A stretch of DNA of 64,000 bases from contig NZ_BTCK01000008.1 in the NCBI RefSeq assembly GCF_033239625.1, forward strand, positions 62,001-126,000. The letters are read 5' to 3'. Both the position numbers and the translations under genes were made by a program. Positions 1-8,800 of this stretch are shown piece after piece. This DNA is from Paenibacillus_T sp033239625 (GTDB lineage Bacteria; Bacillota; Bacilli; Paenibacillales; Paenibacillaceae). Every line of letters begins with the position of its first letter. Within the stretch, counting starts at the first letter, position 1. The notes under the pieces are model-generated. The model made no database searches, was not told the origin of the DNA, and saw only the letters and a list, made by a program, of their open reading frames with translations.

Positions 1-615
1 CCTTAACATTCTGATCGCTCGATCGGTTTCGCTCTTGTTGAGCGGATTCGAAAGCAAATAATCGGATACGACTTCTCTGCGCGGAACGCCTGTCACGAGC
101 TGTACGATAGCTGCGATAATCCCGGTACGATCCTTGCCGCTTGCACAGTGAATAAGCATTGGCGCGCTGCCTTGCTCAGCGAGCAGCGTCATAACATCTC
201 GGATCTGATTGGTGCTCTCGAACAGAACCTTCCGATAAAAATCTCTCATGAACTGATGGAAGTCTACCGTTCGAATTTGACTCATGATTTGCCTATAGAT
301 CTGGAACCTCGTATAGTCTTCATCGTTCTGATAGAACGGTACATTCACGGTCATCGTCTTCCCGCTCTCAACGAAACGCGGAAGCCTTGCCTTCCGTTCG
401 TTCGGCGTACGCAGATCGCAGATCAGCTTCAGGTCCAGTCCATTGAACTTATCGAGATCCTTCAACTTCAGCTTATGCGGTTCATTCGAGCGGTACATGA
501 TCCCCGTCCTCGTCAAGCGCCCATCTGCAGTCGGCAGGCCCCCAATGTCTCGGAAGTTGATCAAGCTCTCCATCTTTCGTATACTTCGGTTTACTTGGAC
601 TGCCACGCTGGTCAT
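1..615 (-). CDS. Tyrosine/dual-specificity protein phosphatase, C-terminus cut by window edge
   Basis: The reading frame is open to the left window edge, so only the first 205 residues are visible. The start is ATG at 615, nine bases after an AGGAGG at 625-630. Residues 20-26 read NFRDIGG, the usual N-terminal signature of the Y_phosphatase3 family. Residues 156-165 read HCASGKDRTG, the CX5R phosphatase loop with nucleophile Cys157 and Arg163. The family hydrolyses phosphotyrosine or related phosphoesters through a cysteinyl-phosphate intermediate. No signal peptide is seen, so it should be cytoplasmic. It lies on the same strand downstream of an ABC ATPase gene but a terminator separates them. 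The substrate cannot be told. Family call is firm. Confidence 0.9.
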   Translation of the reverse strand, partial: MTSVAVQVNRSIRKMESLINFRDIGGLPTADGRLTRTGIMYRSNEPHKLKLKDLDKFNGLDLKLICDLRTPNERKARLPRFVESGKTMTVNVPFYQNDEDYTRFQIYRQIMSQIRTVDFHQFMRDFYRKVLFESTNQIRDVMTLLAEQGSAPMLIHCASGKDRTGIIAAIVQLVTGVPRREVVSDYLLSNPLNKSETDRAIRMLR

Positions 616-729
616 TGTCCCTAACCTCCTGCTCATCTGCCGTCTTAGTCTCTTACTCCCAATTACACATATTGTCAGATAGATTAAACCATTCTGCCTC
701 GATAACGCAATTCCCTAGTGATCATGGGG

Positions 730-779
730 ATAAAAATAAGCTTCCGCGAAGAGACTCTCGTCTCACTACGGAAGCTTAT
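730..779 (-). terminator. Rho-independent terminator of the ABC ATPase gene
   Basis: The stem ATAAGCTTCCG (736-746) pairs perfectly with 769-779, with a second short GAGAC/GTCTC stem inside the loop. On the minus strand it is followed by a T-rich tract (737-730). It follows the ATPase stop codon at 806. Confidence 0.85.
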
Positions 780-805
780 CTAGCTTACACCCTTGTACAT
801 CGCCA

Positions 806-1738
806 TTATTCTCTGAGTTCCCTCCCCGTTAACTCGAGTATCACATCTTCCAGGCCTGCCTGCTTGATTTCCATTGAATGGATACCAAGTCGATGGCTGT
901 TCAAGAATGCAATAATGCCTTGAAGCTTACCTTCCATCTCCATCGTCTGAAACTCAAGCTCTGTCCCTGCTGCTGTGACGGTGACATCCATAATCTTGCA
1001 CAAGGATGTGATCTCAATAGAAGGCTTCTCCATCAATTCAACACAAATCCGATATCGATAAGGAAGAGCTGCAAGCAGCCCTTGCACACTATTCAAGGCA
1101 ATAAGCTGTCCATGATCGATGATCGCGACGCGATCGCATAAAGATTCAACTTCCTCTAGATAATGCGTCGCAAGGAGCACCGTCTTCCCTTGCCCCTTCA
1201 GGGACCGGATGATATTCCATAGATTCATTCTTGATTGCGGATCAAGACCGCTCGTCGGTTCATCCAGTATGATCAAATCCGGATCTTTGACTAACGTAAG
1301 CGAGAGGGACAAACGCTGCTTCTGCCCGCCAGACAGCTGACGTATCCGTTTGTTCTCGATCTCGGATAGCTGCGTCAAGCCTACAAAATGATCATACAAG
1401 TGAATGTTATTAGCGAATGAAAGAAACATAAGCAGCGTTTCACGTACCGTGAGCTCCGTATGCATCTCGCAAGATTGAAGCTGAACGCCAATCCGGTTGG
1501 CCTGAACCTGAGGGTTGCTCAATAAATCGACACTGTCGTACATAATCATTCGGCCTTCCGACGGCTTCTTAAGGCCAACGATCATTTCGATCACGGTCGT
1601 CTTCCCCGCTCCATTAGGACCGAGCAAACCGAATATTTCGCCCCTTCGAATTTCAAGATGAATGCCTTTGACCGCGTATGTATCGCCATATCGCATCGTC
1701 AAGCCTTCCAACAGCAGAATTCGCTCATTCTCCCCCAT
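806..1738 (-). CDS. ABC transporter ATP-binding protein (drug/Na+ export type), without adjacent permease
   Basis: A 310-residue ATPase subunit of an export-type ABC transporter. Walker A is GPNGAGKTT (about 40-48), the signature LSGGQ is at 135-139, Walker B LIILDEP is at 155-161, and the H-loop lies in LLATHYLEEVE. The C-terminal 90 residues form the extra domain usual for the CcmA/YhcH-like family that couples to ABC-2 membrane subunits. The start ATG at 1738 follows an AGGGGAT. A terminator closes the gene and the next genes on both sides are unrelated, so no permease is encoded next to it in this window. Function as a transporter subunit is secure; the substrate is unknown. Confidence 0.9.
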   Translation of the reverse strand: MGENERILLLEGLTMRYGDTYAVKGIHLEIRRGEIFGLLGPNGAGKTTVIEMIVGLKKPSEGRMIMYDSVDLLSNPQVQANRIGVQLQSCEMHTELTVRETLLMFLSFANNIHLYDHFVGLTQLSEIENKRIRQLSGGQKQRLSLSLTLVKDPDLIILDEPTSGLDPQSRMNLWNIIRSLKGQGKTVLLATHYLEEVESLCDRVAIIDHGQLIALNSVQGLLAALPYRYRICVELMEKPSIEITSLCKIMDVTVTAAGTELEFQTMEMEGKLQGIIAFLNSHRLGIHSMEIKQAGLEDVILELTGRELRE

Positions 1739-1987
1739 ACATATCCCCTATCATCGGCAAACTCATATACCAATTATATGAATTTTATGGATTCGCAAGA
1801 GCCATTCTATTTCAGGTATGGTTGCATAATTTTAGGCATTTTAGTGAAGGGATGAAGGGGATTTTCTGATATAAAATGAAACCTTTTCCCGCATAACAGT
1901 GTCTACAGTTATAGCTAGTGGGTAATACGAATCGAGAGGCAGTACCAAGCTGCAGACAATCTTCGTGGACTTAAAGGAGTAAATGCG

Positions 1988-2407
1988 ATGCGATATTTGA
2001 TCCTATGGTTTGTTTCCGTTATCTTGTTCAACGGAGCCTTCATCGGACTTGAACTGCTGGAGGGCAACAAAATTACGACAACGGAGTACTACGGTCTGCG
2101 CAATATCGGCGTAACGTTCTTGTTCATCTCCTTCATCTTATCCGTTATCGTCTCGGCAGCATTCCTGTTGATTACAGCCGTGCTGCATCGATGGGCTCGC
2201 CGCATCTGGCCGCTTCACTACGCGCTGTACTGCGGCTTGGGGATATACGGCGGATGGCATATTTTTCACACCTTGTACAATGAATCATTCGTGCGAGAGT
2301 TTCATCTCAATATGAGCAGCGCATACCTGCTGTTCGGGTTAGCCGGGATACTGTACAGCGTACTGGATACGGTATTGGGGAGCGTGCAGCCGAAGCCGGC
2401 GCAATAA
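1988..2407 (+). CDS. Small integral membrane protein of unknown function
   Basis: 139 residues with four predicted membrane segments, roughly at 3-22, 43-68, 78-96 and 108-128, joined by short loops. The third follows a basic patch (HRWARRIW), which suggests a cytoplasmic loop there. The start ATG at 1988 is seven bases after AAAGGAGT (1973-1980); an overlapping ATG at 1983 is out of frame. The gene stands alone, divergent from the ABC ATPase and convergent with the paralogue pair to its right, ending only 17 bases from the next stop codon. I do not recognise the family and assign no function. Confidence 0.75.
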   Translation: MRYLILWFVSVILFNGAFIGLELLEGNKITTTEYYGLRNIGVTFLFISFILSVIVSAAFLLITAVLHRWARRIWPLHYALYCGLGIYGGWHIFHTLYNESFVREFHLNMSSAYLLFGLAGILYSVLDTVLGSVQPKPAQ

Positions 2408-2424
2408 GCCCCCCTTATCCGCAC

Positions 2425-3414
2425 TTATCGCAGTCCCACATCATGGAACCGATTATCGATCGTCTCACGTACGAGCAGCCGAAGCGCCTCGATCGCCTGC
2501 GTCTCGGCTTGCTTGGCTTCACGAATTCGTTCGCACAGCTCAGCCGCCTGATGAACACCGATCGTTTCAACCAACTCGAACAATTCCGCGACACGCTTGT
2601 AATGCGCAGCCGCTTCAGCGGCCGCCGGCCAGCGCCGCTCCACCTCGGCCATGTATAACGCAATGTCACGCTTAGCAACAGACAGGCATTGGAATGTCAC
2701 CCTTGCACCCGTACGATCATACTCCCCGCTGCGAAGCGCATCAACCATTGCATCATACACCGCTTCCCCGCAAGCATAATCCGATTCGGGCAGAGTGCCG
2801 TCATGCATCTCCCATTTGAAAATCGCCTGCAGAAACGACTCCTTGATCACAGCCGCCTCATCCATCGGGATGCATCCCTCGAAAATCTGATAGTACCAAT
2901 AAGGAGACGGATTGTCCCGATCTTCGCCAATTCCGAAATCCATGTCATCGAACGAATTCAGCGCATCCGACCGACCATCGGCGTAAATCAGCTTTCCTGT
3001 ACCAGATCCGGCTTCATCCTTCTCATAGCCTACAATCGCAACGAACTGTCCATTATGCCAACAGATCGCAGCAACACCGCGGTCAATGGAAGCACGTATA
3101 TCTGCGATCGCCTGCTTGCGATACAGCGGGAATGTTCGCTTGAACGTAAATTCCGCATTAGAGCTGACTAAAATTCCAATGAAATCCGCCGCGAGAAAAT
3201 GCTCCGCATGCCAGTTGTACGCCGTCACGGACTCCGCCGTCAGCCTGCGATGGACCGCCATGCGAAATCCGTTAACCGTCATTCCCGCCAGCATCGGCTT
3301 GGACAACGTCGTCCAGCCTGCATGCGTCAGTACCGCATGCATTGCATCCAGGTACGGTCTCGACTCGGCCTGCATCTGAAATCCTTTAATTTTATGAACC
3401 GTAAGAGATGTCAT
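2425..3414 (-). CDS. BtrH/C39-peptidase-like protein without catalytic Cys, paralogue B
   Basis: 329 residues, last gene of a three-gene operon. The frame is open further upstream, but ATG 3414 has a GGGGGAG and gives the same N-terminus (VHKIK) as the upstream paralogue (LHKIR). The two align along most of their length: DAMHAVL against DSLHAIL, LAGMTVNGFRM against LSGLSGMAFKF, and a shared EAxYD/LAYDFYxxALRSGxYD block. The N-terminal 170 residues resemble the BtrH_N/C39 papain-like fold (FVAIVGYEKDE...LIYADG), known from acyl transfer in butirosin synthesis. Ala24 stands where I would place the catalytic cysteine. The C-terminal half is helical. The fold call is inference; the pairing is seen directly. 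Confidence 0.6.
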   Translation of the reverse strand: MTSLTVHKIKGFQMQAESRPYLDAMHAVLTHAGWTTLSKPMLAGMTVNGFRMAVHRRLTAESVTAYNWHAEHFLAADFIGILVSSNAEFTFKRTFPLYRKQAIADIRASIDRGVAAICWHNGQFVAIVGYEKDEAGSGTGKLIYADGRSDALNSFDDMDFGIGEDRDNPSPYWYYQIFEGCIPMDEAAVIKESFLQAIFKWEMHDGTLPESDYACGEAVYDAMVDALRSGEYDRTGARVTFQCLSVAKRDIALYMAEVERRWPAAAEAAAHYKRVAELFELVETIGVHQAAELCERIREAKQAETQAIEALRLLVRETIDNRFHDVGLR

Positions 3415-3436
3415 CGTTCTCTCGCTCCCCCATCCG

Positions 3437-4405
3437 CTATCTAGCCGAATGCGTAATCCATCTTGTCGTGATCGTTCTAGACGGATCGGCATAACGCGCC
3501 GACAGCTTGCTGAACTGTGCAACCGCCTGATCTTCCAGCTGCGCTGCTGCGTTAAGCTTGTCCATCATCCCCGAAACGCCGCCACTATGATCGAAGCTCA
3601 AATCCGCGATAAGCTCGCCCAACTCCTCATAATAGGCATGAGCCTCCGCAAGTTCAGGCCACAACGTTCGAACGTCAGACAGATAATCGCGAATCTCTCG
3701 CCGCGCATAGCGATAAGAATCCAGAATGTATCTCGCGCCGCCCTTGTCATAATCGCCGCTGCGCAGCGCTTCTATATAGAAGTCATACGCAAGCTTACCC
3801 GATGCAATCTCTCGGTCCGGCAGCAGTTTGAACGAGGTTTGCCAGTCATGGATCGCAGAGCGCACCGATTCCAGTACTTGCTCTTCCAGCGGCACATCAA
3901 CCTTCCCACCAATCATGTGCACATTCCAGAACGGCGTGAAATTCAAGCCCAGATTGTCATACAGCACAATATGATCTTCCTGCGACCAGCCATCCTGGAT
4001 GAAGAACACGCCGTCCTCATCATCATAGCCATGAATGACTCCGAATTCGGGGATCCAATAGATGAGGCCGACGCCACGATCAAGGCTTTGCTTAATCCAA
4101 CCGATTGCATCCTGCTGATAATGGCGGAACGTCAAATGGCGGGTACGCCCTCCATCCGATATCGTGAACAATCCAAGATTGTCTATCGCTGCGCTGTGTT
4201 CAAGGCCCCATTGACCGTATGCGGTCACCGACAACGGCAGCAGCCGCTCATGCACCGAGAATTTGAAGGCCATTCCCGATAAGCCCGACAGCCTATACTT
4301 CGGTCCATCGAACAAGTTCGCAGCCGTCAATATCGCGTGCAAGCTATCGACGAATGATTTGGACTCCCGCTTCATGCGGATTTTGTGCAGATAGACGCTC
4401 GACAT
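3437..4405 (-). CDS. BtrH/C39-peptidase-like protein without catalytic Cys, paralogue A
   Basis: 322 residues. Its ATG (4405) lies two bases after the TAA of the WYL regulator, with AAGGAG inside the end of that gene, so the two are translationally linked. Residues 1-180 resemble the BtrH N-terminal/C39 fold: GLSGMAFKFSVHERLL near 40-55 and a late motif VIHGYDDEDGVFFIQDG matching the His...GYD...DG end of the fold. The nucleophile position in FVDSLHAIL carries Ser21, not Cys. About 140 helical residues follow. It is a tandem duplicate of the downstream gene. It may bind a peptide or ligand without cleaving it. Confidence in the fold is moderate and in the function low. Confidence 0.6.
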   Translation of the reverse strand: MSSVYLHKIRMKRESKSFVDSLHAILTAANLFDGPKYRLSGLSGMAFKFSVHERLLPLSVTAYGQWGLEHSAAIDNLGLFTISDGGRTRHLTFRHYQQDAIGWIKQSLDRGVGLIYWIPEFGVIHGYDDEDGVFFIQDGWSQEDHIVLYDNLGLNFTPFWNVHMIGGKVDVPLEEQVLESVRSAIHDWQTSFKLLPDREIASGKLAYDFYIEALRSGDYDKGGARYILDSYRYARREIRDYLSDVRTLWPELAEAHAYYEELGELIADLSFDHSGGVSGMMDKLNAAAQLEDQAVAQFSKLSARYADPSRTITTRWITHSAR

Positions 4406-4407
4406 CG

Positions 4408-5322
4408 TTAACGCTCCTTATCCAATCGTGTCAGCACGTCCGAGCAGTGCTGGCGCAGCTTCTCCCGCAGCCACTTAGGCGCGAGCAACTCTTGCCATTC
4501 AGACAACATCAAGTGCCGCAGAAACGCATTCGTATCGTAAAAATCAATCTCGTACAGCAGCGGATCATCCCCTGAGCACGATGCAGCGAATCCGTTCCAA
4601 CTTCCGCCGCGCTCGAGCGGTTGCACAAGCCGTACTTTCGCCCTATAAGGCTTCCGCACTGGCGCTCCGCTCTTATCTTCCAAGCGAGTGGGATTAACGG
4701 CTGTCGTTTCCGTTGCGGCAGCTGACTGTCCAACAATCGCAGCATGCGCAATTGCCGACAATCGGAACTGCCGCTGCTCCTGCCCATGATCGCAAGAAGC
4801 CGCAACGTAGTCATCGTTATAGCGGGATAACAGCCGCGTCGGCTGAATCGTAAGCTGCTCGCCCTCATAAACCAACTGAACCGCCCGCGAGTGTTTGATC
4901 GCCTCAGTCAGCAGCAGCACAAGCTGCATCATTCGCGGATCGGCATTGAACATCGGCAATCGATCGTACAGCTCCGATTCGGATTCATCCGTGAACCGAT
5001 CCAACAAACGGGCCACGCGATGCGCCGTATCCGCATGATCGTAGTTGTATTGGCTGTATCGGTGGACAAGATATCGCAGCACCCGCTTCTCGTCTTCCGT
5101 CATATATAGATGCGGCAGCACATAGGCCGAATCGTCATAGCTGTACCCGCGCCGCTTCGCATCGTAGACGAGCGGCGCTCGCAGCGTCGCCGCCATATAT
5201 TCGATATCTCGCTGCGCCTGCCGCTTCGATATTTCGAACCGTTCCGCCAGATGATTGCTGTTCGGATAGCGGGCTTCTCTTAATTGCTGATCGAACCATT
5301 GAATCCGGTGCGTATTGCTCAA
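4408..5322 (-). CDS. WYL-type (YafY-like) HTH transcriptional regulator
   Basis: 304 residues. Residues 9-45 form a DeoR-type winged helix (LAERFEISKRQAQRDIEYM), followed by MTEDEKRVLRYLVHRY. The region around 140-200 resembles a WYL ligand-binding domain (QPTRLLSRYNDDYVAASC...RQFRLSAI), although the WYL tripeptide itself is replaced by DYV. The C-terminal WCX-like helical part ends near LREKLRQHCSDVL. It is the first gene of the operon with the two BtrH-like paralogues, so it most likely controls them or itself. The start ATG 5322 follows AGGTGACGGGG. Such regulators sense small ligands or nucleic acid fragments; the signal here is unknown. Confidence 0.8.
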   Translation of the reverse strand: MSNTHRIQWFDQQLREARYPNSNHLAERFEISKRQAQRDIEYMAATLRAPLVYDAKRRGYSYDDSAYVLPHLYMTEDEKRVLRYLVHRYSQYNYDHADTAHRVARLLDRFTDESESELYDRLPMFNADPRMMQLVLLLTEAIKHSRAVQLVYEGEQLTIQPTRLLSRYNDDYVAASCDHGQEQRQFRLSAIAHAAIVGQSAAATETTAVNPTRLEDKSGAPVRKPYRAKVRLVQPLERGGSWNGFAASCSGDDPLLYEIDFYDTNAFLRHLMLSEWQELLAPKWLREKLRQHCSDVLTRLDKER

Positions 5323-5414
5323 TCCCCGTCACCTCATCGCATAAGCTGCTCCCATTTTACTATTAAGCGTAACGGAAGCTAGAAAAGCTTGGCAACCTTT
5401 TTCTGCCATGAGCA

Positions 5415-5453
5415 AAGAGCCCTTCCTCCTATGAGGTATGAAGAAGGACTCTT
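5415..5453 (-). terminator. Probable terminator after the zinc-ribbon gene
   Basis: An imperfect stem (AAGAGTCCTTC against GGAAGGGCTCTT) lies just downstream of the small zinc-ribbon gene. The T tract after it is weak. Confidence 0.45.
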
Positions 5454-5469
5454 ACTGGTTAGCGGTCGT

Positions 5470-5658
5470 TCAGACCATAATCCGGTCGACTGTCTCAACC
5501 GATGCGTTCTGACATCTCTTGCATACTTTCACCGATTTACCGTTCGTCTGGGAACGGGTATACAGCAGCTTGATGCGCGTCGCCTGGCAGACCGGGCAGG
5601 TACCTCGTCCGCGCGAAGGCAGGCTCCAGAGGACGCGGCCTCGTTTTGTTTTGACCAT
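5470..5658 (-). CDS. Small zinc-ribbon protein (62 aa)
   Basis: A 62-residue basic protein with two CxxC knuckles, CPVC (21-24) and CKRC (46-49), the arrangement of a treble-clef or zinc-ribbon module. The frame is open further upstream, but ATG 5658 is the first start that leaves just this domain, and AAGGGG lies 11 bases before it. The N-terminus (VKTKRGR) is positively charged, which suits nucleic-acid binding. It stands divergent to the giant repeat-protein gene and shares its 190-bp upstream region. I do not recognise a named family. Role is unknown. Confidence 0.65.
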   Translation of the reverse strand: MVKTKRGRVLWSLPSRGRGTCPVCQATRIKLLYTRSQTNGKSVKVCKRCQNASVETVDRIMV

Positions 5659-5851
5659 TGTGTTTGACAACCCCTTGTTCGATGATGATCGTTGTTGTAT
5701 GTCGTGGTGTACAACCTCATCATACGGGAGTTGGTACGACATAGAATGTCGCATCAGTTCAGTCGATTCCATAATCTGGCCGATTCTGCATGACCTGCAT
5801 GGCGCATAGCCTTGGAATAATGAGCAGTTCGCATAAACAGGAGGAGATTGC

Positions 5852-8800
5852 ATGGCTTTCCCTTCAAATATTCAGTTCGTTCCTATTAAAGTTAATGGCA
5901 TCCCGCCATCAGATCCTGCAGGGGATGTGTCGCCGTCGGCCGTAGATATCGTCGGCAATGAGCAGTTCCCGCCTGCATACTACGCCTACGATGGCCAGAA
6001 CGTCTACTTCCGTCTTCGTCTCCAAGGCGACCCTCGGTCTAATAACAGCTTCCAGAATTTCAACTGGGGCGTATTGTTCGATTATCAAACCCCTCCCTCC
6101 TATGAATTCATGATCGCAGTCGATGGCGGACGGGGCTGGATTACACTCGTTCGGAATGGGAACCAGAGCACGAGCGGCAATCCGCTGACAGATCCTCCCG
6201 AAGGCGCTGACGGCCAAGGCTTCCCGAACTTTCACCGCCCCATTAACAACTTCGACTTGGCGAGAGCGGGCATTACGAACGATGGCTCCTCCTTCGGCGG
6301 GACGAACAACTACTTTCTCGATTTCTTCCTGGATACAGGCACCTTCTTCAGCCAGTTGACGATCAACGGCATCAATTTCAACGCCAATACACCTGTTCGG
6401 ATGCTGTTCTTTACCGCTTCAACGAATCAAAGCTTCGATAAAGACTCCTTGCCTTTCTCGGATGCTGTAACCTTCAATCAGGCTAATGTTCGAGCACAGC
6501 TGACAGCAAGCGGTCAGAATACGCTGCCCGCGGTCATCACCACGGGCTCAGTCGAAACCTTCCGTCGAACGCTGCAAGTCAACAATGTTGGCACAAGTCC
6601 GGCGCATTCCATCTCTGTTACGGTAACACCCGGCAATTATGTCATTGTGTCTGCCAATAACAGTACGCCATCTGTAGGCAATGCCGCCTTCGATGCTAGT
6701 ACACAGACACTTAGCTGGAACATCGGCAATCTACCCAATGGGCAAAATGCAAACTATCAAGTGGATCTAACCACCATATTCCCAACCGCAGGTCAAGTCA
6801 CACTCGACTCCTTCGTCGTAAGAGGCATTGATCAATTCACAGGCAATATGCTGCCTGAGGTGCGGGTTACGCAGCAGATCACCGTCCAAGCAGCAGGAAG
6901 CATATCCGGGGTTATCGTCGATAATTTCACCGGTTTGCCGCTCTCCGGTGTCTCGATTACGCTGCTGCAAGCAGGCGCTTTCCAGACGGTATCGGATACA
7001 AGCGGCGTATTTGGGATAACGGGCATCCCGCCTGGAAGCTATACGCTCGAACTGACATTGGTAAATTACGAGACGCAGCAAATCCCGATTACGATTGCGA
7101 GCAATCAGAGTCTCATTCAGAACGTTGTGCTCATTCCGCTGCCAGCAGCCGTGCATGGCACCGTCTTCTCTGCAAGCAGCGGGCTGCCGATTGCCAACGC
7201 GAGAATCGCAATCGAAGATCCGCCTCGTGTATTCATCGCTGTGACATTCACTGATAGCAGCGGACACTATAAGCTAACCAACCTGCCGGCAGGCAAATTG
7301 CGCGTGGATACGGGCGCTGACGACTTTATCCTCGCTTCGTACGTCATTACGCTTCAGCCTGCGGAAGATCGGCTGCTGGACATTGTGCTGGAACCGAACC
7401 CCAGTACCGTCACAGGGCTGGTGACAGCGCCTGGCGGACAACCAATTGCAGGTGCGGCGGTCCGGCTCCTTAACGAGCAGCGCGGCTTGCAGTTCGAGAG
7501 CGTTACCGATGCGAACGGTTTGTTCACCCTGAACCTTCTCGTTCCTGACGTGCTGTATCTCGTACGGGTATCGGCGGTCAACTTTACCGCGGCTAATGCT
7601 TATGTTCGTGTGCCCCCAGGAGCAGCAGAAACGATTAATGTTGAATTGCAGCCGCTGCCTGGCAGTCTATCCGGCATCGTCGTCGAAGAGCAGACAGGTA
7701 CTCCGCTAGGCAATGTGGCTGTGAGTCTGCAAGAGCTGAATGGCGTTTCGCTGGGTACGACATCCACTGACGATACAGGGCGCTTCCTAATAGACTCCCT
7801 GGCAGCAGGCACGTACATTATTTCAATCCAATCGACGACACACTCCAATCGTCAGCTAAGCGTGACGATAACGAGCGGAGCTGATACTTTCATCGAAGTG
7901 TCATTAACCCGGCTAACGGGCTCGCTCCAAGGAATCGTATCGGATCAACAAGGAAGACGGCTGCCCGATGCCGCAATTACACTGCTTCTAAGCAATCGGC
8001 CCATCATTCGCGAGTTTACGGACGAGGAAGGCAGCTTCGTCATCTCCAATCTCGTACCCGATAACTATCTCGTTGTCGCGCGGCTCGCAGGTTTCAGCGC
8101 TAAGCAGTTAGGCGCGCTTATTCAACCTCTGCAGGCGACGCAGCTGACTTTCGTCCTGCAAGAGGAGAACGGTCGTATTGCGGGAACCATTCGGGACGAT
8201 GCAGGAAAACCGCTTCAAGGCGTAGTCATCAGCGTCTCGCAGAACATTCTCGGCATACAGACCTTCGTCTCTCAATCGATCACGGATCTGTCCGGTACCT
8301 ATGCAGTCAGCGGACTAACACCAAGCGAATACATTCTAGTCGCAAGTATACAAGGATTCCAGAACGGAACGGCAATCGCTGTCGTTCAACCAGGCCAGGA
8401 GACGACAGTTGATCTGACGCTGCTGCCAAGTCCAGGCAACATTGCGGGTAAAGTAACCGACAGTTCTGGCGACATCATTACGAATACCGTTTCCGTCGTC
8501 GTCTCCGATACGAATGGCGTAATCATCACTACCATATTCACTAGCGTAGACGGCAGCTATACGACCACCGATCTTGCTCCTGGTACGTACCTGTTAACCT
8601 TTGTTGCGAATGGGTTTCAATCCAATCAGCTTACCGTACTCGTCCAATCCAATGCCTCGAGCAGCGGAAATATCATTCTGTTCCCTCTGCCTGGATTCGT
8701 GCAAGGAACGTTAACCGACAGCGTTACCCATGTGCCGATCGGAGGCGCGATGGTTAAAGCTTCGACGCAGCATGGGTTGGTCATTGAAGTCGGCATCACG

